Origin: Clostridiaceae bacterium
Lineage (GTDB): Bacteria > Bacillota > Clostridia > DSM-8532
Length of the DNA: 64,000 nucleotides
Direction of reading: 5' to 3'
NCBI GenBank assembly: GCA_012521705.1
Contig: JAAYLX010000001.1
Span: 34,156-98,155 of the forward strand
Part shown: one piece after another, positions 44,477 to 53,872 of the stretch
Numbering within the stretch: position 1 is the first letter of the stretch
How the letters are laid out: each line of letters begins with the position of its first letter
Notes under the pieces: generated by a model
What the model was told of the DNA's origin: nothing
Database searches by the model: none
Seen by the model: only the letters and a program-made list of their open reading frames with translations
Made by a program: the position numbers and the translations under genes

Positions 44477-45961
44477 ATGAATAAAATTGGATTTGATAAT
44501 GACAAATATCTTCATTTGCAGTCCCAAAAGATTCTGGAACGAATTAATTACTTTGGGGGTAAGCTCTATCTTGAATTCGGAGGAAAATTGTTTGACGACT
44601 ATCATGCGTCAAGGGTTCTTCCCGGATTCAAGCCGGACAGTAAAGTCAAGATGCTGATGCAGCTTAAGGACCAGGCAGAAATAGTTATTACCATCAGCGC
44701 TGACGATATTGAAAAAAACAAGCGCAGGGGAGACCTGGGCATAACTTATGATCTTGATGTACTCAGGCTCATTGACGCATTCCGCGGCATTGGCCTTTTT
44801 GTCGGCAGTGTGGTTATCACCCATTATCGCTCACAGATAGCTGCCGACATGTTTATTAAGAGGCTTTCAAACCTTGGAATAAGTGTTTATAAGCATTATC
44901 CGATTCCCGAATATCCTTCTAATATCCCGCTTATTGTAAGCGATGAAGGCTTCGGAAAAAACGATTATATAGAGACTTCCCGATCTCTGGTAGTAATTAC
45001 TGCGCCCGGGCCGGGAAGCGGAAAAATGGCTACTTGTCTTTCCCAGCTCTATCATGATCATAAACGCGGAATAAAGGCAGGATTTGCGAAATTTGAAACA
45101 TTCCCGGTCTGGAACCTGCCACTTAAACATCCTGTCAACCTTGCTTATGAGGCGGCAACCACAGATCTTAACGACGTCAATATGATAGACCACTACCATC
45201 TTGAAGCTTATGGCACTACTGCTGTCAATTACAACAGGGATATTGAGATATTCCCTGTGCTCAATGCCATATTCGAAAAGATAGCTGGACAATCACCATA
45301 CAAGAGCCCCACGGACATGGGAGTCAACATGGCAGGGTATTGTATTATTGATGACGACGTAGTATGCAGGGCTTCAGAGCAGGAAATCATCAGGAGATAT
45401 TATAATACCCGCTGCGCAGTCCGCCAGGGGCTGGCAGAAAAGTCAGAGGTATATAAGCTGGAACTCTTGATGAATCAGCTTAACATATCGCCCAAAGACC
45501 GTCCTGTGGTTGATGCGGCATTAAAGAGGGCGGAGGAGACAGACGGCCCGGCAGTAGCAATTCAGCTTAACGACGGCCGTATAGTTACCGGAAAGACCAC
45601 TCCTTTATTGGGGGCTTCCGCTGCGGCATTGTTGAACGCTCTAAAAGAACTTGGCGGTATTCAGCATGATATGCACCTTATTTCACCTATAATAATTGAG
45701 CCAATCCAGGTTCTGAAAGTGCAGCATATGGGAAATCACAACCCTCGTCTACATACTGACGAAATATTAATAGCACTTTCAATATGCGCCGCCACCAACC
45801 CGACTGCAGAGCTTGCAATGCAACAGCTTCCTAAACTGAAAGGCTGCGAAGCTCATTCGACTGTTATTCTGTCCAGGGTTGACGAAAACATTTTCCATAA
45901 ACTTGGAGTCAATATTACCTCAGAACCGCAATACCAGACCAAAAAACTGTATCATAAATAG
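44477..45961 (+). CDS. DUF1846 family protein
   Basis: 494 residues, the standard length of DUF1846 proteins in Firmicutes. The ATG at 44477 follows GGGAGAG and gives the typical start NKIGFDNDKYLHLQSQKILE. Further conserved segments are LYLEFGGKLFDDYHASRVLP, TAPGPGSGKMATCLSQLYHD (a Walker-A-like GPGSGK) and GVNMAGYCIIDD. The cytoplasmic protein has been structurally characterised in streptococci, but its reaction remains unsettled as far as I know. A hairpin (TTCAC, TGAG with CTCA, GTGAA) lies in the leader. Confidence 0.88.
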   Translation: MNKIGFDNDKYLHLQSQKILERINYFGGKLYLEFGGKLFDDYHASRVLPGFKPDSKVKMLMQLKDQAEIVITISADDIEKNKRRGDLGITYDLDVLRLIDAFRGIGLFVGSVVITHYRSQIAADMFIKRLSNLGISVYKHYPIPEYPSNIPLIVSDEGFGKNDYIETSRSLVVITAPGPGSGKMATCLSQLYHDHKRGIKAGFAKFETFPVWNLPLKHPVNLAYEAATTDLNDVNMIDHYHLEAYGTTAVNYNRDIEIFPVLNAIFEKIAGQSPYKSPTDMGVNMAGYCIIDDDVVCRASEQEIIRRYYNTRCAVRQGLAEKSEVYKLELLMNQLNISPKDRPVVDAALKRAEETDGPAVAIQLNDGRIVTGKTTPLLGASAAALLNALKELGGIQHDMHLISPIIIEPIQVLKVQHMGNHNPRLHTDEILIALSICAATNPTAELAMQQLPKLKGCEAHSTVILSRVDENIFHKLGVNITSEPQYQTKKLYHK

Positions 45962-46011
45962 TTTTAGGGACTATTGCTTAAAGACCGGTTCAATAATCAA
46001 GTATATAATAA

Positions 46012-46051
46012 AAGAGCTGTAATAAGGGTTTTCCCGATACAGCTCTTTTTT
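46012..46051 (+). terminator. Terminator after the DUF1846 gene
   Basis: AGAGCTGTA and TACAGCTCT form a 9-bp stem followed by T6. It separates this gene from the convergent azlCD operon. Confidence 0.85.
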
Positions 46052-46140
46052 ACAGCTTATTTCAGTGCTCGTTATTGACTCATTTTATTGTTCATTTTCG
46101 CTTAAGGTCCGGTCTGGAAGTAGAAAAAGGTGCTTCCTTT

Positions 46141-46446
46141 TTATAATAAACGAAGTATAAACTCAGACACATAAACAGTAAGACAGGCTGACACTGCCAC
46201 TGTCAGAAGGCTTTTATCCTTTAATGCCAGCACAACAGCCACTACGGTTCCGGCAATGGCCGAATAAAGTGAGGAAGTGGAGTACAGTATTGCCGGAAAG
46301 GTCATTGCGCCAAGCACGGCATAAGGTACATAGAATAAAAATGATTTTATATATACATTTTCAATCTTCTTTCTGAAAAGTACCATGGGGAGCATTCTGA
46401 TCAAATATGTAACTCCGGCCATTACTGCTATATGTAAAAGAGTCAT
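46141..46446 (-). CDS. azlD: AzlD-type branched-chain amino acid exporter subunit
   Basis: 101 residues with four hydrophobic segments, as in AzlD. The phrase TYLIRMLPMVLFRKKIEN at about 13-30 is characteristic, with YVPYAVLGAMTFPAILYS following. Its ATG overlaps the azlC stop (ATGA), and GGAGG within azlC acts as ribosome binding site, so the two are translated together. AzlCD pairs export branched-chain amino acids or analogues. A short hairpin overlaps the stop codon. Confidence 0.9.
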   Translation of the reverse strand: MTLLHIAVMAGVTYLIRMLPMVLFRKKIENVYIKSFLFYVPYAVLGAMTFPAILYSTSSLYSAIAGTVVAVVLALKDKSLLTVAVSACLTVYVSEFILRLL

Positions 46447-47159
46447 TGGGCGACCTCCTTGACAGGGAATAGTAAAGCTCCTGCGGCAGAGGCTGCAACA
46501 GCGCAAATTATTATGGCAAAACCGCCTGAAATAAGGTTTAGAACAGGTGTGTAGCGGAGGATGCAACTTATTGCGACTGCCAGTAAAACAACATACAGGA
46601 CAGGTTTTGAACGCCTTGCAGGAGGTGTTATTATAGCAATAAACATGCCGTAAATGGCGATATTAAGGGCGGAACAAAGTGATTCGGGCAGGATGGTGCT
46701 TGCAGCAGCTCCAAGCAGGGTTCCTGCAGTCCAACCCAGGTAGGGAGCAGTAATAAGCCCGTACATATATTTTGTGCCAATATCCCGGGCTTTTCCGCTG
46801 GCTACGGCAAATACTTCATCAGTAATTCCGAAGGATGTGATAAGCCTATGAATAAGACTAAAAGTAGAGTCAGTCTTTTGGGAAAGTGAAATGGACATCA
46901 GCGCATAGCGCATATTAATAACCATTTGAGTCAGTGCCATTTCTATATAAGGCGCCCCTGCTGCAATAAGGCCAATACCTGCAAACTGGCCAGCCGAAGT
47001 CAGGTTTGTCATTGAGATAAGGACTGCAATCCAGACTGGCAGACCTGTATTTACAGCCATCATTCCAAAAGTGAAGGACACCGACAGATAGCCCAGACCT
47101 ATGGGAATACCGTCTTTAAAGCCTTCCTTATAACTGTTTACAGAGGTATATTCATTCAT
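46443..47159 (-). CDS. azlC: AzlC-type branched-chain amino acid exporter
   Basis: 238 residues from the ATG at 47159; the longer open frame runs back through the tRNA gene and is meaningless. Family features are GFKDGIPIGLGYLSVSFTFG, LTSAGQFAGIGLIAAGAPY, MVINMRYALMSISLSQK and TSFGITDEVFAVA. About seven membrane segments. AAGGAG is 12 bases upstream. No Lrp/AsnC regulator adjoins the pair. It lies right behind the tRNA-Leu terminator. Confidence 0.93.
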   Translation of the reverse strand: MNEYTSVNSYKEGFKDGIPIGLGYLSVSFTFGMMAVNTGLPVWIAVLISMTNLTSAGQFAGIGLIAAGAPYIEMALTQMVINMRYALMSISLSQKTDSTFSLIHRLITSFGITDEVFAVASGKARDIGTKYMYGLITAPYLGWTAGTLLGAAASTILPESLCSALNIAIYGMFIAIITPPARRSKPVLYVVLLAVAISCILRYTPVLNLISGGFAIIICAVAASAAGALLFPVKEVAQ

Positions 47160-47185
47160 GGTGAATAAACGCTCCTTTTTCAAAT

Positions 47186-47212
47186 AAAAAACCCATCGAT
47201 TAACTCGATGGG
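47186..47212 (-). terminator. Terminator of the tRNA-Leu gene
   Basis: On the minus strand CCCATCGA and TCGATGGG with a GTTAA loop are followed by T6, 11 bases past the tRNA CCA end. Confidence 0.9.
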
Positions 47213-47222
47213 ATATTATTCC

Positions 47223-47305
47223 TGGTGCGGTCGACCGGACTTGAACCGGTACGGTTGCCCATACGCCCCTCAAACGTACGTGTCTGCCAATTCCACCACG
47301 ACCGC
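47223..47305 (-). tRNA. tRNA-Leu (anticodon GAG)
   Basis: 83 bases including an encoded CCA. Acceptor arms GCGGTCG and CGACCGC pair fully. The D region GTGGTGGAATTGGCAGACAC is typical of leucine tRNAs, and the anticodon arm TACGT-TTGAGGG-GCGTA gives anticodon GAG for CTC/CTT codons. The variable arm TGGGCAACCGT is short but class II. T arm ACCGG-TTCAAGT-CCGGT is normal. Its own promoter and terminator make it a single-gene unit. Confidence 0.96.
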
Positions 47306-47335
47306 GTAATTTGGAGTGCCTCAACAGCAAGATTA

Positions 47336-47364
47336 ATTATACAGGCTGATTTTATGCTTGTCAA
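47336..47364 (-). promoter_or_regulatory. tRNA-Leu promoter
   Basis: On the minus strand TTGACA, a 17-base spacer and TATAAT match the housekeeping consensus perfectly, as expected for a stable RNA gene. Confidence 0.92.
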
Positions 47365-47404
47365 TAACGAATTTTCAATTCCTGATTATGTTTTTGTGAT
47401 TTTA

Positions 47405-47890
47405 TTATTTATTGTTTTCGTTGTGGAGGCAGTTATCTATAGCGATGGCAATGGCGCAGAAGAAGGGCGCCAGGTTATCGTCATGAATAATCAGCTCGTA
47501 TGAGTCTCCCCAGGTAAACCACTTTTTGTGGAGTTCTCCAATGGGTATCCCATCCTGCAGTATTGTAAAATCCATGGCAAACAGGTTGCCTTCAAAGGTA
47601 AAGTCGCCAAATTGGCTTGTTATATTCAACTTCGGAGTGAAGAATGAGAATTCTTTCTTGACTATGGCGCAAAGCATATCCCCATTGTAAATATGGTATT
47701 CAGGCAGGAATTTGAACAGCTTTTGCTGGATAAAGTAGAGTTCGGTACCCGCAGCATCATACAGATGTATTTTTGCCCCAAAAGTAAAGATTTCGCTTTC
47801 CACTCTGAAAACCGGCTGATTTAATTCATTGGTTATATTATACTTATCACCTATGGAAAATACTTTCTGGCGGATATATAATTTTATCAT
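47405..47890 (-). CDS. LURP-one-related (YxjI-like) protein
   Basis: 161 residues forming the beta-barrel of the LURP-one/YxjI family. It starts LYIRQKVFSIGDKYNITNEL, with QPVFRVES, then a second strand set (FGAKIHLYDAAGTELYFIQQ), the pattern repeated in FKFLPEYHIYNGDM and ITSQFGDFTFEGN. These proteins resemble tubby and phospholipid scramblase folds; bacterial function is not known. It lies upstream of, and on the same strand as, tRNA-Leu. AGGAGG precedes the ATG. Confidence 0.85.
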   Translation of the reverse strand: MIKLYIRQKVFSIGDKYNITNELNQPVFRVESEIFTFGAKIHLYDAAGTELYFIQQKLFKFLPEYHIYNGDMLCAIVKKEFSFFTPKLNITSQFGDFTFEGNLFAMDFTILQDGIPIGELHKKWFTWGDSYELIIHDDNLAPFFCAIAIAIDNCLHNENNK

Positions 47891-48043
47891 GCTTTCCTCC
47901 TGACTAAAACCGCTGGATCAAAAGTACACGGGAACATAATAAGCGTGTTTTTTATGTTATAATTATATAAATTATATTACCAATAAAAAGATTTAACAAC
48001 CAAAATAAAAAATAGTAAAAAGTAACTACGAGGTCAATACATT

Positions 48044-48916
48044 ATGAATCAGGAAGAAAAATTGTTTGATATGAGCCCCGAAGAAGAGTTTACAGATGAC
48101 AGAAGCAGGCTGAGAGTATTTTTCCAGTCACTGACAGGCAAGTTCTGGAGACTTATCACCGTCAATTTAGTGTATCTTCTGTTCAATATCCCGGCAATCG
48201 TTATTATGCTGGTTGCAGCTATTTATATTACTGAAATAATCCATCCTTCACCGGCTAATGGCGCACTTGATCCGGAAACACTAACCTATCTTTATACCCA
48301 GTTAGGTTTGCCACTTGCGTTTATTCTGATGGCAATACCGGCGATAAGTGTGGGGCCTGCCCAGGCCGGAATGACTTATCTGATGCGCTGTTTTTCCTAT
48401 GAGATTCCCACCTTCACCTGGGCGGACTTCAGGGACAAGATGAAGGATAATCTAAAACAGGGGATCATTGTGTGCTTAATTAACCTTATTATTACCGCTT
48501 TCTTTATACTTGATTTTTATATTTATTCCCGTTTGGATATCCGGTCCGATATGGTGCTTACAATTGCTTTTGGACTGTTATTTATGATGTTCGTACTCTT
48601 TCTGATGATGAATTTCTACATTTATCCCATGATGGTGACCTATGAACTTAAAGTCAGGGATTTGTACAAAAATGCTTTCCTCTTTTCAATTGCCAAGTTT
48701 GTGCCCAATCTTGGGATATTGCTTTTGTGCCTTGTCTTAATTCTTGCTCCCATTATTATCGCACAGCTTACTGGTAATATTATATTTATGTTTGTAGTAT
48801 ACATGTACTATTTTGCATTAGGTTTCACCCTGCCGGGGCTTATCATTAACTTCTGTATAAACCCTATTATAGACAAATATATTAATCCTTCATCAGCGGA
48901 TGATTCAGCGAAATGA
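48044..48916 (+). CDS. YesL/DUF624 family membrane protein
   Basis: 290 residues, with a soluble start and six membrane segments (about 40-65, 88-110, 142-165, 174-198, 220-245, 250-275). The FFQSLTGKFWRLITVNLVYLLFNIPA start and GPAQAGMTYLMRCFSYE are the DUF624 marks. YesL-type genes often sit by sugar ABC transporters, but none is adjacent here. The TTATG start has ACGAGG upstream. A bidirectional terminator follows. Confidence 0.8.
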   Translation: MNQEEKLFDMSPEEEFTDDRSRLRVFFQSLTGKFWRLITVNLVYLLFNIPAIVIMLVAAIYITEIIHPSPANGALDPETLTYLYTQLGLPLAFILMAIPAISVGPAQAGMTYLMRCFSYEIPTFTWADFRDKMKDNLKQGIIVCLINLIITAFFILDFYIYSRLDIRSDMVLTIAFGLLFMMFVLFLMMNFYIYPMMVTYELKVRDLYKNAFLFSIAKFVPNLGILLLCLVLILAPIIIAQLTGNIIFMFVVYMYYFALGFTLPGLIINFCINPIIDKYINPSSADDSAK

Positions 48917-49055
48917 GTATTAATGAATTTGGTTTTAAGGATACTTCATAATGAAAATTGAGATTGTAATTAAGATAGTATGTAAAGTTGATTATATAAG
49001 TAGATTAAATATATAAATATATTAAATAAAATGATTACAATGGTAATTAAATAGT

Positions 49056-49080
49056 AAAAGGGGGATATTTCCCCCTTTTT
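49056..49080. terminator. Bidirectional terminator
   Basis: AAAAGGGGG and CCCCCTTTT with a 6-base loop end in T5 on the plus strand and T4 on the minus strand. It closes the DUF624 gene and the opposing dapAB operon. Confidence 0.9.
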
Positions 49081-49119
49081 ATTATTTAAAATATTTATCA
49101 TCGTGCATTAAGAATACAA

Positions 49120-49878
49120 TTATATTTTCTCAAACATATCCTGCATCGTGTAGAATCCGGGGCCTTTACCATAGAGAAAAGCCGCCGCTTTCAGGGCTCC
49201 TGCGGCAAACAGATCCCTGGATATTGCCGTATGTTTAAGCTCAATTATCTCGTCATTTCCCGCAAAGATAATGGAATGCTCTCCGGCAATGGTCCCTCCG
49301 CGTATTGAATGAATACCTATTTCATCCCTTGTTCGTTTTTGCCTTGAGGAATGACGGTCATAAACGAATTTCATCTTGTTGTCCAATGCCGAGTTGACAG
49401 CATCGGCAATTGCAAGGGCTGTACCGCTGGGTGCATCAATTTTTTGGTTATGGTGTTTTTCGATAATTTCTATGTCAAAGGCTCCGTTAAGGGCTTTAGT
49501 TGCCCTTTTAACCAATTCCAACAGCAAGTTGATGCCCAGGGACATATTGGCGGAGAGTAGTACTGGTATTGATTCGGACGCCTCCATAATCAGTTTTTTA
49601 TGCTCGTCATTAAATCCTGTTGTGGCAATAACGACAGGAATTGACTTTTCGACTGCATATTCAAGAATACTTTTTAACGCATTTGGGTGTGAAAAATCAA
49701 TGATAAGATCCACTTCTTCTTTAACATCCCATGGACTTGTATAAACAGGGAATTGGGCAGTATCTCTTTTTGAGGTATCCAGGCCTGCGACAATGTATAA
49801 ATCCTCGTTAAGTGCGCAGGTACGTGCTATTGCCTGCCCCATGTTGCCGTTACAACCATTCAACAGTATACGAATCAT
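49120..49878 (-). CDS. dapB: 4-hydroxy-tetrahydrodipicolinate reductase
   Basis: 252 residues from the ATG at 49878 with GGAGG upstream. It reduces the DapA product with NAD(P)H in the lysine/diaminopimelate pathway. Marks are the nucleotide-binding start ILLNGCNGNMGQAIART, VIDFSHP-like IIDFSHPNALKSIL, ATTGFNDE, and the signature EIIEKHHNQKIDAPSGTALA (His-His, Lys). The C-terminal GEHSIIFAGNDEIIELKH is normal. It is second in the dapA-dapB operon, 43 bases after dapA. Confidence 0.96.
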   Translation of the reverse strand: MIRILLNGCNGNMGQAIARTCALNEDLYIVAGLDTSKRDTAQFPVYTSPWDVKEEVDLIIDFSHPNALKSILEYAVEKSIPVVIATTGFNDEHKKLIMEASESIPVLLSANMSLGINLLLELVKRATKALNGAFDIEIIEKHHNQKIDAPSGTALAIADAVNSALDNKMKFVYDRHSSRQKRTRDEIGIHSIRGGTIAGEHSIIFAGNDEIIELKHTAISRDLFAAGALKAAAFLYGKGPGFYTMQDMFEKI

Positions 49879-49921
49879 CAGTAAAACCTCCAGCAGGATA
49901 TATGTTTCTATGTATGCTCTG

Positions 49922-50806
49922 TTAATCAATCAATCCATAATCTTTCATTGCAGCTTTTAACTGTTCCAGACCTTTTGCAGACATTTCTACAAGCGGTAAT
50001 CTGCATGAACCTACATTGAATCCCATCAAGTTCATTGCCGCCTTGACAGGGATTGGATTGGTTTCGCAGAAAAGCGCTTTTTCAAGCATGACAGATTTAA
50101 TCTGAATCCTGCGGCTTGTTTCAATATCCCCGGAAAGGAATGCACTTACCATGGTATGCATATCCTTAGGAATGATATTTGCTGCCACAGAAATGACGCC
50201 TTTGCCTCCAAGAGAAAGGAGCGGCACTACATTACCGTCTTCACCGGAATATAAATGAAGGTTGTCACCGCATAAATGGATTACTTCGGCTGCCTGCATA
50301 AGATTACATTCTTTGAGCGCCACAATATTCTCAATTTCAGATAAGCGCTTTAAGGTGGAAGGGTTGATATTGAGATTAGTTCTTGATGGAACGTTATAAA
50401 GTACGATAGGGATATTTACACTTTCAGCTATTGTCTTGAAGTGCTGATAGAGCCCTTCCTGTGTTGTTTTGTTGTAATAGGGGGTTACTGAGAGAATTGA
50501 GTCGGCCCCTACGTCTTCACAGAATTTTGATAGCTCAATGGCATGCCTGGTATCATTGCTGCCAGCACCAGCCATGACATGAACACGCTTATTGACTTTT
50601 TCTACAGCAAATTTTACGGTTGCTTTATGTTCTTCATCCGGCATTGTGGATGCTTCGCCGGTTGTTCCACAAATCAGGATTGCGTCGGTACCTTCTTTGA
50701 TGTGCCATTCAATAAGTTCCTCAAGTTTGTCAAAATCTACTCCCGTACTTGTAAATGGGGTGACAAGGGCAACGCAGGAACCGGTAAACAATGTCTTTTT
50801 CATCAT
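49922..50806 (-). CDS. dapA: 4-hydroxy-tetrahydrodipicolinate synthase
   Basis: 294 residues. It condenses pyruvate with aspartate semialdehyde, the first committed step to lysine, diaminopimelate and the spore product dipicolinate. [10 protein letters not shown] forms the pyruvate-side loop, YNVPSRT has the catalytic Tyr, and [10 protein letters not shown] carries the Schiff-base Lys. [20 protein letters not shown] is the usual start. ATG at 50806 is placed six bases after AAGGAG. Expression should be controlled by the upstream lysine riboswitch and terminator. Confidence 0.97.
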   Translation of the reverse strand: MMKKTLFTGSCVALVTPFTSTGVDFDKLEELIEWHIKEGTDAILICGTTGEASTMPDEEHKATVKFAVEKVNKRVHVMAGAGSNDTRHAIELSKFCEDVGADSILSVTPYYNKTTQEGLYQHFKTIAESVNIPIVLYNVPSRTNLNINPSTLKRLSEIENIVALKECNLMQAAEVIHLCGDNLHLYSGEDGNVVPLLSLGGKGVISVAANIIPKDMHTMVSAFLSGDIETSRRIQIKSVMLEKALFCETNPIPVKAAMNLMGFNVGSCRLPLVEMSAKGLEQLKAAMKDYGLID

Positions 50807-50929
50807 CAAGCACTCCTTTCAAATTTAATGCTTAAAATACTCAATTAATGGGCAAAATAGTTACTTATATTTATTATACAGAAAAACTATATGAATACAT
50901 ATAGAAACATCATTACCCCAAAATATACT

Positions 50930-50962
50930 AAAAAAGCTGCCCTGTAAAAACTACCGGCAGCT
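50930..50962 (-). terminator. Riboswitch-controlled terminator before dapA
   Basis: On the minus strand AGCTGCC and GGCAGCT form a 7-bp stem followed by T6, downstream of the lysine riboswitch and about 120 bases before dapA. It is the likely attenuator in the lysine-bound state. Confidence 0.85.
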
Positions 50963-51015
50963 GTTTGTCAGCAACAAATACTACAAAATACGTTGCAGTA
51001 CAACAACTAAATCAA

Positions 51016-51186
51016 GTCCGATAGCTCTCCGCTTGGATAAGCGACAGTTGAAAGGTTATTTACCAGTCAACCAGGCAGCAGACGAAACGGCATCTGCCCC
51101 TTCGGCATTTTCCCCTTTTACTTAGTGACGGCCCGTTTGCCCTTTCCCTAAGCTACTTATGAAAAATGCGCCTCTATCTACTCATT
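51016..51186 (-). promoter_or_regulatory. Lysine riboswitch (L box)
   Basis: On the minus strand the conserved lysine aptamer blocks appear in order: GATAGAGGCGC, TTTTTCATAAGTAGC, AAGGGGAAAATGCCGAAGGG, a variable hairpin GGGGCAGATG with CGTCTGCTGCC, the next arm CTGGTTGA with TCAAC, and the closing GCGGAGAGCTATC. P1 is GATAG with CTATC (51174-51178 and 51020-51024). Binding of lysine should favour the terminator downstream and shut down dapA-dapB. Confidence 0.93.
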
Positions 51187-51237
51187 ATATTCTGTTGTCA
51201 TTAACACTCCACTTTTTTGAGAGTATTAAATTATCAT

Positions 51238-51251
51238 AAATGATATCATTT
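51238..51251. promoter_or_regulatory. Perfect palindrome between divergent promoters
   Basis: AAATGATATCATTT is a 14-bp perfect palindrome between the dapA and ftsK promoters. It could be an operator for a dimeric regulator. Chance is also possible in AT-rich sequence. Confidence 0.4.
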
Positions 51252-51261
51252 CTCAGTCACA

Positions 51262-51291
51262 TTGTCAAAGGGCAATTTATTGTGATATAGT
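51262..51291 (+). promoter_or_regulatory. ftsK/spoIIIE promoter
   Basis: TTGTCA (51262-51267) and TATAGT (51286-51291) are 18 bases apart, and a TGn extension stands before the -10. It would start transcription about 40 bases before the gene. Confidence 0.65.
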
Positions 51292-51338
51292 AAATTTGCG
51301 ATTAAGTTACTTAACAATTTTTTCATGGAGGTATGGCT

Positions 51339-53870
51339 GTGGCCTCAAAAAAAGTACAAAAGAAAACCGTCCGTAAGAAAAAAACAACAAGCAAATCATC
51401 CATACGTTTAAAGAGCGAAGTATCGGGTTTGATTCTGGTTGCCTTTGCCATCCTTTTGGGATTGAGCATTTTTTCTGATAATGCGGCAGGGCCTTTGGGA
51501 GAAATCCTGGCAAGGTTTGCGGGAGGGCTTTTTGGCCTTTCAGGTTTCGCAATTCCTTTTTTGATTTTGATTCATGGTTTGTTTAAGATTTTCAGACCCA
51601 GATTTGTATATGAGGACAAACGGTTTTCGCTTATACTGATTCTTTTAATACTTTTTTCAGCCATGTTCCAGGCCGGGCTGCACGATATTTCCTATTATGA
51701 AAATATGACTTTGGACCGGTATATTAAAGTTTTCTACCAGGAAGGCAAAGCCGCACTGGGCAAGAGTGATGCTTTTCTGCCAAGCGGAGGCATTCTTGGC
51801 GGAATTATTGGTGTGCCGCTGTTAATGGTCTTCAGAAAATGGGGGACCATGTTGATTCTAATTACTCTGGCGGTTATTGACGCCATGCTTATTACCAAAT
51901 TTTCAATTGCGGAAGCCGCCCGGAATGTTGCCAAAGGTACAACCGAAGCTATTAACGGAGTTGTCGGGGCAGCAAAAAAGAAGATTGAAGAAAGAAATAT
52001 GCAAAGGGCAATTCTTATAGACAGCACCGACGGGGATTCTACTGAAAGCACCGGTAAAAAGAAAGCTAAAATCATAGATTTCCGTCTTCAGAAAAAACTT
52101 TCAGAGCCTGTGAACAGCGAGGAAAACTTTGAAGATTCTGTTCAAAATGATGATTTCAATTATCAGGGGAATACAGGAAATGAACCGCAGTTGACACTTT
52201 TGACCCCTCATAATAACGGGGATGTTCAGGATGTTAACGAGGTTCAGGACATTCATCCGGTGAAAGTGAGAAGTAAAAAGAAAGTTGAAGTAAATGCTGA
52301 GATTGGCGAAAGTACTTTAGGCCAATCGGATGCTGAAAGTAGTCCGGGTATTGCCGGGGATAACCTGGCGGTTACCAACCAAACCGATGCGGCACATCCG
52401 GACGCGCCAAAATTATCATACACTTATCCGCCTGTAGAGCTGCTTTCCAGATCAAAGGAAAGTGAGACCAATATTAAGCGGATTGAGGCAAATGCGAGTG
52501 TAAATGCAAAAAAACTTGAGGAAACATTGGCCAGTTTCGGCATCGGCGCCAAGGTCATAAATGTTTCGGTGGGTCCCGCATTTACAAGATTTGAACTTCA
52601 GCCGGCACCGGGTGTGAAAGTTAGCCGTATTGTGAATCTCACCGATGATATTGCACTGAACCTTGCTTCAACAGGTATCCGTATTGAGGCTCCCATCCCG
52701 GGGAAGGCTGCCATTGGTATTGAAGTGCCAAATAAAAAAGTTGCCCCCATTAGCCTAAGAAGCGTTCTCGAATCCCGGGAGTTTAAGGAACATCCGTCAA
52801 AACTGGCTGTCGCACTTGGAAAGGACATTTCGGGTGAGAATATGGTTATAGACCTTGCGAAAATGCCCCATGTCCTTATAGCAGGTGCCACAGGTTCAGG
52901 TAAAAGTGTTTTCATTAATTCTATAGTTATAAGTCTCTTATATAAATCCTCCCCTGATGAAGTAAAACTTCTTATGGTGGACCCGAAAGTTGTGGAACTG
53001 GGTGTGTATAATGGTATCCCACACCTTCTGATTCCTGTTGTGACTGACCCTAACAAGGCCGCAGGAGCACTTCGCTGGGCTGTAACAGAAATGACAACCC
53101 GCTATAAGCTTTTTGCGGACAGGGGAGTCAGGGACCTTTTGGGGTACAACGCCGTGGTGGAGGAAACCGGCGAGGGTGAGAAACTTCCCCAAATTGTTAT
53201 TATCATCGATGAGTTGGCAGATTTGATGATGGTTGCGCCCCACGATGTGGAAGATTCAATATGCAGGCTTGCCCAGATGGCAAGAGCCGCGGGCATGCAC
53301 CTGGTTATTGCCACCCAGAGGCCTTCGGTTAATGTCATAACCGGTGTTATCAAGGCAAACATCCCTTCCAGAATATCTTTTGCCGTTTCGTCCCAGGTTG
53401 ACTCCCGAACAATACTTGATATGGCGGGGGCTGAAAAACTTTTGGGCAAGGGCGATATGCTCTATTACCCTGTGGGAGTGCCCAAGCCTGTCAGGGTGAA
53501 AGGAACTTTCGTAAGCGACAAGGAAGTTGAGCTGGTGGTGGATTTTGTTAAGAACCAGCTGCGCGCAAGGTATGACGAAGAGATTATTGAAAATATCAAC
53601 GAAAATATTAATAATGAAAAAGATAACTCCCTGAGTGATGACACGGATGATCTTCTTGAGCAGGCAATTGATGCGGTAATTGACTGCGGACAGGCTTCCG
53701 TATCCTTCATTCAGAGAAAATTCAAAGTTGGATATGCCCGGGCGGGAAGAATCATAGATCAGATGGCTGAACGGAATATAATAAGCGGTTACGAAGGAAG
53801 CAAGCCGAGACGTGTGCTAATCTCGCGGGAGCAATGGGAAGAAATGAAACTATCCAATCCGGGGGAATAA
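51339..53870 (+). CDS. FtsK/SpoIIIE family DNA translocase
   Basis: 843 residues from the GTG at 51339. The ATG at 51333 is directly adjacent to GGAGGT, too close for use, while the GTG has a seven-base gap. After a basic start, four membrane segments (about 28-175), and an acidic linker (about 230-380), the motor carries Walker A GATGSGKS (about 510) and Walker B IVIIIDELADLMM. The C-terminal gamma winged helix (about 765-835, CGQASVSFIQRKFKVGYARA) reads KOPS-like sites. It pumps chromosome ends through the septum at division or sporulation. Confidence 0.95.
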   Translation: MASKKVQKKTVRKKKTTSKSSIRLKSEVSGLILVAFAILLGLSIFSDNAAGPLGEILARFAGGLFGLSGFAIPFLILIHGLFKIFRPRFVYEDKRFSLILILLILFSAMFQAGLHDISYYENMTLDRYIKVFYQEGKAALGKSDAFLPSGGILGGIIGVPLLMVFRKWGTMLILITLAVIDAMLITKFSIAEAARNVAKGTTEAINGVVGAAKKKIEERNMQRAILIDSTDGDSTESTGKKKAKIIDFRLQKKLSEPVNSEENFEDSVQNDDFNYQGNTGNEPQLTLLTPHNNGDVQDVNEVQDIHPVKVRSKKKVEVNAEIGESTLGQSDAESSPGIAGDNLAVTNQTDAAHPDAPKLSYTYPPVELLSRSKESETNIKRIEANASVNAKKLEETLASFGIGAKVINVSVGPAFTRFELQPAPGVKVSRIVNLTDDIALNLASTGIRIEAPIPGKAAIGIEVPNKKVAPISLRSVLESREFKEHPSKLAVALGKDISGENMVIDLAKMPHVLIAGATGSGKSVFINSIVISLLYKSSPDEVKLLMVDPKVVELGVYNGIPHLLIPVVTDPNKAAGALRWAVTEMTTRYKLFADRGVRDLLGYNAVVEETGEGEKLPQIVIIIDELADLMMVAPHDVEDSICRLAQMARAAGMHLVIATQRPSVNVITGVIKANIPSRISFAVSSQVDSRTILDMAGAEKLLGKGDMLYYPVGVPKPVRVKGTFVSDKEVELVVDFVKNQLRARYDEEIIENINENINNEKDNSLSDDTDDLLEQAIDAVIDCGQASVSFIQRKFKVGYARAGRIIDQMAERNIISGYEGSKPRRVLISREQWEEMKLSNPGE

Positions 53871-53872
53871 TT

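Noticed and set aside
47225-47503. Plus-strand frame over the tRNA-Leu gene
   Set aside because: It is a chance frame across the tRNA complement; the tRNA fold, promoter and terminator are complete on the minus strand.
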